Origin: DATBLE01 sp963837265
GTDB lineage: Bacteria > Actinomycetota > Thermoleophilia > Gaiellales > Gaiellaceae
Direction: 5' to 3'
DNA length: 64,000 bases
Assembly (NCBI GenBank): GCA_963837265.1
Contig: CAWIMQ010000006.1
Span: 744,001 to 808,000 of the forward strand
Each line of letters begins with the position of its first letter. Positions within the stretch are counted from its first letter, which is position 1. Below the pieces are notes generated by a model. It saw nothing but the letters and a program-made list of their open reading frames with translations. It was not told where the DNA came from and did no database searches. The translations under genes were made by a program, and so were the position numbers. Positions 38,920 to 46,660 of the stretch are shown here, piece after piece.

Positions 38920-39473
38920 GGCTCCTCGCCTCCCAGCTCGGCGCGAAGGCGGTCTCGCGCGCGCGAGAGGCGCGACTTGACCGTGCCGGGCCGTAGGCTC
39001 AGCGCCGCGGCGGTCTCCGCCTCCGAGAGGTCGAGGAGGTAGCGGCAGGCGAGGGCCTCCCGGTCGCGATCGCCGAGGCGGTTCAGGGCAGCGGCCAGCT
39101 GCTCCCGCCGCTCGGCGCCGAGCAGGACCGCCTCCGGGGAGGGGGCCGCCTCCCCGGAAGGCTCCCGGGTCGCCCGCAGCGCGAGCGTCGCCCGCCGGCC
39201 GGCGGCGCGGCGGCGGTTACGCGCCTCGTTGGCGACGATCCGCAGCAGCCACGGCTTGAACTGCGCGCCGGGCCGGAAGCGCCACAGTGCCCGGTACGCC
39301 TTGACGAACGCGTCCTGAGCAGCCTCTTCCGCGTCGGCGGCGTCGCCGGCGAAGACATAGGCGGTGCGGTAGGCGATCCCCTGGTACGCGCGCACCAGCT
39401 CCTCGTAGGCGTCGGCGTCGCCCCGTCTCGCACGGGCGACGAGGTCGGATTCGTCGAGTGGCCGGCCCACCAC
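38916..39473 (-). CDS. ECF-type RNA polymerase sigma factor
   Basis: The 185-residue product has region 2 (DAYEELVRAYQGIAYRTAYV and AQDAFVKAYRALWRF) and region 4 (ALACRYLLDLSEAETAAAL and RPGTVKSRLSRARDRLR). There are several in-frame GTG starts. 39473 is preferred because it puts the conserved DLVARARRGD at the N terminus. Its four-base overlap with the membrane protein gene downstream argues for co-regulation with an anti-sigma factor. Confidence 0.9.
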   Translation of the reverse strand: MVGRPLDESDLVARARRGDADAYEELVRAYQGIAYRTAYVFAGDAADAEEAAQDAFVKAYRALWRFRPGAQFKPWLLRIVANEARNRRRAAGRRATLALRATREPSGEAAPSPEAVLLGAERREQLAAALNRLGDRDREALACRYLLDLSEAETAAALSLRPGTVKSRLSRARDRLRAELGGEEP

Positions 39474-39510
39474 CGACGCATATACACCCACGGCTAGACT
39501 CGGGTTCCGG

Positions 39511-39942
39511 GTGACGAAGGCGGTCGGGATCAACCACGTGGCGGTCGAGGTCGGCGACCTCGACGAGGCGCTCGCGTTCTTCGACCGGATCTTCGACCTC
39601 ACCCTCCGGGGCCGCCTCGGCAGCTCGATGGCGTTCGTCGACCTGGGCGACCAGTTCCTCGCCCTGTCGGCAGGCCGGTCGCAGCCTCCGGACCAGGCTC
39701 GCCACATCGGCCTGGTCGTCGACGATCGCGAGGCGGCGCTGGCCGCGGCCCGGGCGGCGGGCGCGGAGATGCTCGAGGACAACGACTTCCTCGACCCGTG
39801 GGGGAACCACTTCCAGGTCGTCGACTACCGCGACATCCAGTTCACGAAGACCGACCGGATCCTCGAGGGCATGGGCCTCACCGGCCTCGACAAGCGCAAG
39901 CGCGCGATCGAGGAGCTGCGCGCGAAAGGGCTGGCGGACTAG
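39511..39942 (+). CDS. Glyoxalase/VOC superfamily protein
   Basis: The 143-residue product has two beta-alpha-beta units, starting GINHVAVEVGDLDEALAFF and ending HFQVVDYRDIQFTKTDRIL. It is similar to glyoxalase/bleomycin-resistance proteins. The substrate is unknown. The GTG at 39511 is 10 bases after a -10-like TAGACT (39495). It is divergent from the sigma factor gene, and its stop lies at the start of a tandem repeat. Confidence 0.88.
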   Translation: MTKAVGINHVAVEVGDLDEALAFFDRIFDLTLRGRLGSSMAFVDLGDQFLALSAGRSQPPDQARHIGLVVDDREAALAAARAAGAEMLEDNDFLDPWGNHFQVVDYRDIQFTKTDRILEGMGLTGLDKRKRAIEELRAKGLAD

Positions 39943-40199
39943 CGCGAGCGGCGGGCCAGGCTCCACCCCGCCCCCGAAAACCCAGCACCGCAACGCCGCC
40001 AGCGTCCCCCCGCCCGTCGCCAGCGTCCCCCCGCCAGGCCCCTCCTCGCCCTGGCAGCTCCCGCGCGGGAGCGCGAGCGGCGGGCCAGGCTCCACCCCGC
40101 CCCCGAAAACCCAGCACCGCAACGCCGCCAGCGTCCCCCCGCCCGTCGCCAGCGTCCCCCCGCCAGATCCCTCCTGGCCCTGGCAGTTGCCGCGCAACG
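39942..40199. repeat. 129-bp tandem duplication
   Basis: The sequence from 39942 recurs with a 129-bp period at 40071, nearly identical until its end. Each unit has GCGAGCGG, CCACCCCGCCC, two copies of GCCAGCGTCCCCCCGCC, and a T-type hairpin. It fills the convergent spacer between the VOC gene and dnaE, and the 301-bp gap has no gene. Confidence 0.75.
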
Positions 40200-40232
40200 C
40201 GCGAGCGGAGGGCCGGGCTTTGCCCGGCCCTC
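40174..40232. repeat. Covarying hairpin element T, copy 3
   Basis: This copy has CTGGCCCTGGCAG, a stem GTTGC/GCAAC (40186-40198), GCGAGCGG and GGGCCGGGCTTTGCCCGGCC. The middle stem differs from copies 1 and 2 on both arms, so pairing is kept. It is next to the dnaE stop and may end transcripts from either side. Confidence 0.55.
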
Positions 40233-40243
40233 CGCGACGATGA

Positions 40244-43200
40244 CTACAGCACCGCGGCCTCGCCGAGGAGCGCCTTCACCTCGGCGTAGAAGTCGGGCAC
40301 CGGGGCGACGCGGTAGTCGGGGCCGAACTCGAGCGTGCGCGGGCCCTCCGAGGTCTCGAGCGCGAGGACCACCTTCGCCTCTCCGGGGAACTCGCGGACG
40401 ACTTGGCCGAGCTCGCGCAGCGCCCCGGCCGGGGCCTTGCGCGCGTCCACCTTCAGCCGCACCTCCGACGGGGGGACGTAGGCCTCGAACTCGGCCACCT
40501 CGATCGCGATCAGCTTCGATTCCCCCTCCTTGTGGTCGACCCGACCCTTGAGAACGAGCACGCGGTCGGGCTCGCACAGCTCCCGCGCGACGGCGTACAC
40601 GGAATTGAAGACGACCGCCTCCGTGCTGCCGGTGAGATCGTCGAGACGCAGGAAGACCATCGGGTCGCCCTTCTTCGTCGTCAGCTGCTTCACCGCCGAG
40701 ACGATGCCGCCGACGGTGACGACCTCGCCGTCCCGGCAACGCTCGAGGTCGGCGAGGGCACGGTCGGTCTTGCGGCGGAGCTGGTCGCCGAGGCCGGCGA
40801 GCGGGTGCTCGCTGACCCACAGGCCCAGCGTCTCCTTCTCGAGGCGGAGCAGCTCGCTCTTCTCGTACTCGCCCTCGGAGATGGGCGGTTGGTGCCGGTG
40901 CCTCTCCCGATCGCTTTCGCCCTCGGCGAAAGCGATGTCGAAGATGGAGCCCTGCCCGGCGATCCGGTCGGCCTGCTCGCGTCCGCCCCAGGAGAGCGCC
41001 TGGTCGAGCACGTCGACCATCCCCCTGCGCGGCGCGCCGGTCGAGTCGAGCGCGCCTGCCTTGACGAGCGACTCGAGCGCGCGCTTGTTCACCACCTGCG
41101 GGTCGACCCGCTCGGTGAACTTCCAGATCGACGCGAACGGCCCGCCCTCCTCGCGGGCGGCGACGATCGCCCGGCACGCGGCCTCGCCCACGTTCTTGAC
41201 CGCGTTCAGCCCGAACCGGATCTTCTCGTCGACGACCGCGAAGTCGACCTGCGATGCGTTCACGTCAGGCGGCAGCACCTCGATCCCCAGCTCGTGGCAG
41301 GCGTTGACGTAGAAGGGCACCCGGTCCTTCGTGTTCATCACCGAGGAGATGAGCGCCGCCATGTACTCGTGTGGGTGGTTCGCCCGCAGCCAGGCCGTGC
41401 GATAGGCGATCAGCGCGTAGCAGGCCGCGTGCGCCTTGTTGAATGAGTAGTCCTGCGACTGCTCCATGTCCTTCCAGAGCTGCTGGGCGACCGCGGGCGC
41501 GGTGCCGGTGGCGGCGCAGCCCTCGAGGAACTTCCCTTTCAGCGACGCCATCAGCGAGTGGATCTTCTTGCCGATCGCCTTGCGCAGCGTCTCCGCCTCC
41601 GCCGGGGTGAAGCCGGCGAGCTGCTTCGCGATCTGCATGTACTGCTCCTGGTAGATGCAGATCCCGTACGAGCCGCCCGTGATCGCCTCCAGGCGCGGGT
41701 CGATGTAGCTGACCGCCTCCTGGCCGTTCTTGCGCCGGGCGTACACGGGGATGTACGACATCGGCCCGGGGCGGTAGAGCGCGACGAGCGCGACCAGATC
41801 CTCGAACTCGGTCGGCTTCACCTGCCGGAGCGCGTCGCGCATCCCCGACGACTCGAACTGGAAGACCCCGACAGCGTCTCCCCGGGCGAGCATCTCGTAG
41901 GTCTTCGCGTCCTCGAGCAGGATGCCGTCGAGTGAGACGCCGGGGATCAGCCGCAGCGCCTCGTCGATCACGTCCAGGTTGCGCAGGCCGAGGAAGTCGA
42001 TCTTCAGCAGGCCGAGGTCGACGACGTCCCACATTCCGAGCTGTGTGACCACCTCCTGGTCGGCGCCCTTCTGCTGCACGGGGACGATGTCGGTCAGCGG
42101 CCGGTCGGCGATGACCACGCCGGCGGCGTGGATCGAGTCGGCGCGCACGAGACCTTCGAGCGGCTTCGCCAGGTCGACGATCTCCCTGACCAGCGGGTCG
42201 GCGTCGTAGGCGGCACGCAGCTCCTGCCCCGGCTTGAGGCTCTCGTCCAGGTAGACCTTCGGTCCCTCGGGGATCAGCTTCGCGATCCGGTCGACGGTCC
42301 CGTAGGGCACCTCGAGCACGCGCCCGGCGTCGCGGACGGCGGCGCGGGCCATCATCGTCGAGAAGGTGATGATCTGCGCGACGCGGTCGCGGCCGTACTT
42401 CTCGGCGACGTAGTTGATCACCCGGTCCCGGCCCGCGACCGAGAAGTCGATATCCATGTCGGGCAGGTCCTTGCGGGCCGGGTTGAGGAACCGCTCGAAG
42501 AGAAGGCCGTAGCGCATCGGGTCGACGTCGGTGATCGCGAGACAGTAGGCGGCGAGCGAGCCTGCCGCGGAGCCGCGGCCCGGGCCGACCTGGATGCCGT
42601 GCGTCTTGGCGAAGTGGACGAAGTCCCAGACGATCAGGAAGTAGTCGGCGAAGCCCATCTCGCGGATCGTCTTGAGCTCGAACTGGAGCCGCTCCCGGAG
42701 CTCGGGCGTCACCTGCCCGTAGCGGCGCGCGAGCCCCGCCTCGCACAGCCCGGCGAGATGCTCGAACGCGTCGCCGCCGTCCGGCACCGGGTACTTCGGC
42801 AGCAGGATCCGGCCGAGCTCGAGCTCGACGTTGCAGCGCTCGGCGATCTCGAGCGTTCTGCGCACCGCGTCCGGGTAGGCGGCGAAGTCGGCGGCCATCT
42901 CGGCGGGCGTCTTGAAGTAGAACTGGTCGGTGTCGAACCGCCAGTGGTGCGGGTTCTTCAGCGAGTCGCCCGACTGGATGCAGAGCAGCGCCTCGTGCGC
43001 GCGGGCGTCCTCGTGCATCAGGTAGTGGACGTCCCCGGTGGCGACGAGGGGCAGGCCGGTCGCCTCCGCGAGCCTCGCGAGCTGCGGGTTGATCCGCTGT
43101 TGCGCCTCGAGGCCCGCGTTCTGGATCTCGACGTAGGTGGCGTCGCTGCCGAAGACCTGGACGAGGCGGTCGAGGTCGGCGGCCGCGTCCTGCGGCCGCG

Positions 43201-43639
43201 ACTCCTCGAGTGCCTTCGCCACCCGGCCGGAGAGGCAGCCGGAGAGGACCACGAGCCCCTGCGCGTGGCGCTCGAGCAGCTCCCAGTCGACCCGCGGCTT
43301 GTAGTAGTAGCCCTCCAGGTAGCCGAGCGAGGAGAGCTTGATCAGGTTGGCGTAGCCCTCGTTCGACTCTGCGAGGACGGTCAGGTGGGCATACCCCTTC
43401 TCGGACCGGCGGCGATCGTCGCAGACGTAGAGCTCGCAGCCGACGATCGGCTTCAGCCCGTGACCCCGGGCCTCCCTGTGCAGCTCGACCGCGCCGGCGA
43501 GCGAGCCGTGGTCGGTGAGGGCGACCGCCGGCATGTCGAGCTCTGCGGCCCGGGCGGCGAGAGCCGGTATGCGGCACGCCCCGTCCAGGATCGAGTACTC
43601 CGAGTGGACGTGGAGATGGACGAAGGGCGCCTCGGACAC
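40244..43639 (-). CDS. dnaE: DNA polymerase III alpha subunit
   Basis: DnaE is the replicative polymerase. The 1131-residue product has an N-terminal PHP domain (HLHVHSEYSILDGACRI), the polymerase active site DLPDMDIDFSVAGRDRV, GPGRGSAAGSLAAYCL, SFNKAHAACYALIAYRTAWL and a C-terminal OB domain (VTVGGIVSAVKQL). It starts at GTG 43639. It is of the DnaE1 type by length and order. Confidence 0.97.
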   Translation of the reverse strand: MSEAPFVHLHVHSEYSILDGACRIPALAARAAELDMPAVALTDHGSLAGAVELHREARGHGLKPIVGCELYVCDDRRRSEKGYAHLTVLAESNEGYANLIKLSSLGYLEGYYYKPRVDWELLERHAQGLVVLSGCLSGRVAKALEESRPQDAAADLDRLVQVFGSDATYVEIQNAGLEAQQRINPQLARLAEATGLPLVATGDVHYLMHEDARAHEALLCIQSGDSLKNPHHWRFDTDQFYFKTPAEMAADFAAYPDAVRRTLEIAERCNVELELGRILLPKYPVPDGGDAFEHLAGLCEAGLARRYGQVTPELRERLQFELKTIREMGFADYFLIVWDFVHFAKTHGIQVGPGRGSAAGSLAAYCLAITDVDPMRYGLLFERFLNPARKDLPDMDIDFSVAGRDRVINYVAEKYGRDRVAQIITFSTMMARAAVRDAGRVLEVPYGTVDRIAKLIPEGPKVYLDESLKPGQELRAAYDADPLVREIVDLAKPLEGLVRADSIHAAGVVIADRPLTDIVPVQQKGADQEVVTQLGMWDVVDLGLLKIDFLGLRNLDVIDEALRLIPGVSLDGILLEDAKTYEMLARGDAVGVFQFESSGMRDALRQVKPTEFEDLVALVALYRPGPMSYIPVYARRKNGQEAVSYIDPRLEAITGGSYGICIYQEQYMQIAKQLAGFTPAEAETLRKAIGKKIHSLMASLKGKFLEGCAATGTAPAVAQQLWKDMEQSQDYSFNKAHAACYALIAYRTAWLRANHPHEYMAALISSVMNTKDRVPFYVNACHELGIEVLPPDVNASQVDFAVVDEKIRFGLNAVKNVGEAACRAIVAAREEGGPFASIWKFTERVDPQVVNKRALESLVKAGALDSTGAPRRGMVDVLDQALSWGGREQADRIAGQGSIFDIAFAEGESDRERHRHQPPISEGEYEKSELLRLEKETLGLWVSEHPLAGLGDQLRRKTDRALADLERCRDGEVVTVGGIVSAVKQLTTKKGDPMVFLRLDDLTGSTEAVVFNSVYAVARELCEPDRVLVLKGRVDHKEGESKLIAIEVAEFEAYVPPSEVRLKVDARKAPAGALRELGQVVREFPGEAKVVLALETSEGPRTLEFGPDYRVAPVPDFYAEVKALLGEAAVL

Positions 43640-43816
43640 CGGAGGGCCATCGTACTACCGGGTCAGGACCGCACCTTTGGCGGCTCGGGGAGGACCGCAG
43701 GCGGGCCGGCCGGGTCGCGGACGGTGGCCGCGAGCACCGGGTGGGCTGGATCGCGCATCGGAGGAGTGCGGGTCGAGCACAGGCCACGTGAGCTGACCCC
43801 CCGCGGTTTCGGTCGC

Positions 43817-44266
43817 TCAGGACCGACCGAAGAGGCCCGTCAGCTCGGCGGTCTCGAGCACGTGCCCGTCGATCGCGCGGTCGAAGCTGAGCCGCCGGTC
43901 GCTCGAGCCGAGGCCGGGCTCGGCGTCGAGAGCGAAGAGGCGGAAGACGTAGCGGTGTGGCGTTCCGGGCGGCGGGCACGGACCGCGGTAGCCGGGGGCG
44001 CCGAAGTCGTTGCGGCCCTCCGCGGGCGCGGGCCGGCCCTCGGCGAGCACGCCGGCCTCCGGCTCCAGCCCCCACGCCAGCCAGTGCGTGAAGGGGTGGC
44101 GGCCCGCGTCCGGATCGTCGACGCAGAGCGCGAGCGAGACGGTCCCCGCGGGCGGCCGCGTCCACTCGAGCGGCGGCGAGAGGTCGTCGCCGTCGCAGGT
44201 GTGCCGCGCCGGGATCGGCTCGCCGCTCTCGAAGGCAGGGCTCGTCAGCTCCAGCACCCGGTGCAT
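43817..44266 (-). CDS. PEBP-like protein (YbhB/YbcL family)
   Basis: The 149-residue product resembles phosphatidylethanolamine-binding-like proteins. It has RHTCDGDDLSPPLEW, LCVDDPDAGRHPFTHWLAW and RGPCPPPGTPHRYVFRLFAL. The ATG at 44266 has GGGGAGG close upstream. It is free of a signal peptide, so likely cytoplasmic. Function in bacteria is uncertain. Confidence 0.92.
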   Translation of the reverse strand: MHRVLELTSPAFESGEPIPARHTCDGDDLSPPLEWTRPPAGTVSLALCVDDPDAGRHPFTHWLAWGLEPEAGVLAEGRPAPAEGRNDFGAPGYRGPCPPPGTPHRYVFRLFALDAEPGLGSSDRRLSFDRAIDGHVLETAELTGLFGRS

Positions 44267-44413
44267 GGTGCCTCCCCTGTGAAGAAGGTCGCCGCTCGGG
44301 GAGCGGGTCGGGACCGGCGGAGCCGCGACACACCGCAACCCGGCGCCGGAAACAGGGCCCGGGCCGGCTCGGGCTGCCGCGCAACCGGTACGAGTCCTGC
44401 TGCGCGAAGGATT

Positions 44414-44635
44414 TTAGTCGGGCGCCCCGTCCTCCGGGGCACTCTTCTTCTTGCGCCAGAAGAAGATCGCACCGCCGAGAGCGGCCAGGCCCGCGGCCAG
44501 ACCGACCGCCGGCTTGTTCGGCTTCCCGCCCTCGATCGCGGGGACGGCTTCCTTCGCCTTCTTCCGCGCCACGCGCTTGCCGACGTTCCATGTCAGCCAG
44601 CCGAGCACGGCGTTCCGCTTGTTGACGATTCCCAT
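44414..44635 (-). CDS. Small membrane protein
   Basis: The 73-residue product starts MGIVNKRNAVLGWLTWNVGK with basic residues and has one helix near its C terminus (AVGLAAGLAALGGAIFFW) followed by a charged tail. I do not know its function. The ATG at 44635 has AAGGAGAG upstream. It lies 13 bases after lpdA, so is probably co-transcribed. Confidence 0.7.
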   Translation of the reverse strand: MGIVNKRNAVLGWLTWNVGKRVARKKAKEAVPAIEGGKPNKPAVGLAAGLAALGGAIFFWRKKKSAPEDGAPD

Positions 44636-44648
44636 CGTCTCTCCTTCC

Positions 44649-46070
44649 TCAGGCCGTCGCCGGAGCCTTCCGCTTCGGCGGGAGATGGATGGCACGGCCG
44701 AGCGCGACCAGGCCCGCCTCCTTGATCGCCTCGGACAGCGTCGGGTGCGGTGCCATCCCGTCGGCGACCGTCTCCACGGTCGCCTCGGCATCGAGCGCGA
44801 CGACGCCCGCCTCGATCATGTCGGTGACGTGGGGGCCGACCATGACGAGGCCGAGCAGCTCGCCGTAGCGGGTCTCGTGGATCGACTTCACCCAACCGGC
44901 GGTCTCCGCCTGCATCACCGCCCGCGCGTTCGCCACCCACGGGAACACGCCGACCGCGACGTGGTCGCCGTGCTGCTCACGCGCCTGCGCCTCCGTCAGC
45001 CCGACCGCCGCCACCTCCGGATCGGTGTAGATCGGCCGCGGGACGCCGCGCGCCTCCACGACGGCGTCGTGACCGCACGCGTTCTCCGCCGCGACCTCGC
45101 CCTCGCGGAACGCGGTGTGGGCGAGCTGCCAGTAGCCGGCACAATCGCCGACCGCGTAGACGTGCGGCACGGTCGTCCGGCGGTGCTCGTCGGCGACGAT
45201 CCCGGTCCGCCGGTCGAGCTCGACGCCGATCTCCTCGAGGCCGAGCCCCTCGACGAGGGGCGCCCGGCCGACGGAGACGAGCATCAGGTCGCACTCGACC
45301 GTCTCGGCCGTGTCCGTTTCGGGCGTGCCGAAGTGGACGGTGAGGGTGCCGTCCCGCTCCTCCACCTTCGTGCACTGCTTCCCCAGGTGGAGCGCGATCC
45401 CGCGCTTGCCGAACTGCTTCTCGAGCTCCCGGGAGGCGTCCTCGTCCTCCATCGGGATCAGATGAGGCAGCATCTCGACGATCGTCACCTCGGAGCCGAA
45501 GCGCGCGAGGATCGAGGCGAACTCGCAGCCGATGATCCCGCCGCCGAGCACGACCAGCCGCTTCGGCACCGTCTCCTGCGCGAGGAGGCCGGTCGAGTCG
45601 ACGCAGAGCGGCGAGTCGAGCCCCTCGATCGGCGGGCGCATCGGAAACGAGCCGGTGGCGACGATCGCGCTCCCGAACGTCACGTCCTCGCCGCCCTCGA
45701 CCGCGATCGTGTTCGCATCCGTGAACCGGCCGACCCCCTTCACCCACTCGACCCCGTTCGCCTTGAACAGGCCGGCGACACCCTGGGTCATCTGCCTGAC
45801 GACGGCCGCCTTCCACTGATTCGCGGTCGCGAAGTCGAGCCTGGGCGGACCGACCTCGACGCCAAGCTTCGCAAAGGTCTCCTGGGCCTCCTTCAGGAAG
45901 AACGCCGTCTGCACCCAGGCCTTCGTCGGGATGCAGCCGACGCGCAGGCAGGTGCCGCCCAGCTCCGGCTCCTGCTCGACGCAGACGGCGCGGGCGCCGA
46001 GCTGCGCGGCGCGAATCGCGGCCGTGTAGCCGCCGGGACCGCCCCCGAGGACGGCGACGTCACAGTCCAT
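44649..46070 (-). CDS. lpdA: Dihydrolipoamide dehydrogenase (E3)
   Basis: The enzyme reoxidises lipoyl groups of 2-oxoacid dehydrogenase complexes. The 473-residue product has the FAD motif GGGPGGYTAAIRAAQLGA, the redox disulfide in GGTCLRVGCIPTKAW, the NAD motif VVLGGGIIGCEFASIL and the C-terminal HPTLSEAIKEA. It is an expected partner of the E1/E2 operon at 61447-64000 although 15 kb apart. Confidence 0.95.
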   Translation of the reverse strand: MDCDVAVLGGGPGGYTAAIRAAQLGARAVCVEQEPELGGTCLRVGCIPTKAWVQTAFFLKEAQETFAKLGVEVGPPRLDFATANQWKAAVVRQMTQGVAGLFKANGVEWVKGVGRFTDANTIAVEGGEDVTFGSAIVATGSFPMRPPIEGLDSPLCVDSTGLLAQETVPKRLVVLGGGIIGCEFASILARFGSEVTIVEMLPHLIPMEDEDASRELEKQFGKRGIALHLGKQCTKVEERDGTLTVHFGTPETDTAETVECDLMLVSVGRAPLVEGLGLEEIGVELDRRTGIVADEHRRTTVPHVYAVGDCAGYWQLAHTAFREGEVAAENACGHDAVVEARGVPRPIYTDPEVAAVGLTEAQAREQHGDHVAVGVFPWVANARAVMQAETAGWVKSIHETRYGELLGLVMVGPHVTDMIEAGVVALDAEATVETVADGMAPHPTLSEAIKEAGLVALGRAIHLPPKRKAPATA

Positions 46071-46105
46071 GCCTCGATCCTATCCGGGCATGCCAAGATC
46101 ACGAC

Positions 46106-46660
46106 GTGATCGACCCGGTCGAGCGCTGGCGGCGCCTGGGCGACAAGCCCGACTACGCGGGCCTGCTCACCTTCGGCAGCCTGCCGTTCACGGAGGATCC
46201 TGCCGAGCTGGCCGGCGTGGACGTGGCGATCGTCGGCGCCCCGTTCGACGAATTCGTCTCCGACCGGCCCGGGGCCCGCTTCGGCCCGCGGGCGATCCGG
46301 GCGGCGAGCTGCCCACCCGGAGCTCACCTGGAGGCGAAGGTGGATGCGCTGCGCGAGCTCCGGGCGGTCGACTTCGGGGACGCGGCGGTCATCCCGGCCG
46401 ATCCCGTCGCCAGCCACCGGGCGATCGAGGAGCTCGTCGGCCAGGTCGCCGACGCAGGTGCGATCCCGCTCGTGCTCGGCGGTGACCACTCGATCACCGA
46501 GCCGGAGGTGCGGGCGCTCGCCCGCCGGCACGGGCCGCTCGGGCTCCTCCACTTCGACGCGCACACGGATACCGGCCGCGAGGTCTTCGGCATCGAGCGC
46601 TCGCACGGAACGGGGATGTTCCGGCTCGTCGAGGAAGGGTGCGTCGACCCGCAGCGCTAG
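46106..46660 (+). pseudogene. Truncated agmatinase/arginase-family gene
   Basis: The frame begins MIDPVERWRRLGDKPDYAGL and keeps the first metal-site motifs GGDHSIT, FDAHTDT and the SHGT region. It stops after GCVDPQR at residue 184, whereas the family is about 290-320 residues with a second Asp motif (SxDxDxxDP) and a C-terminal helical part. Both are missing. The stop, CTAG at 46657-46660, is shared with the opposing stop of the first cyclase gene. This looks like the 5' part of a ureohydrolase cut by the boundary of the cyclase array. It is probably inactive. Confidence 0.75.

Noticed and set aside
39942..40199. A CRISPR array
   Set aside because: There are only two units of 129 bp with no unique spacers, and no cas genes are present. 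It is a simple tandem duplication.
43640..43816. A tRNA or small RNA in the dnaE-PEBP spacer
   Set aside because: I found no T-arm or acceptor pairing; only a weak hairpin near 43807-43826 is present.
46106..46660. A complete small ureohydrolase
   Set aside because: The second metal-binding Asp motif and the C-terminal third of the family are missing, so a working enzyme is unlikely.
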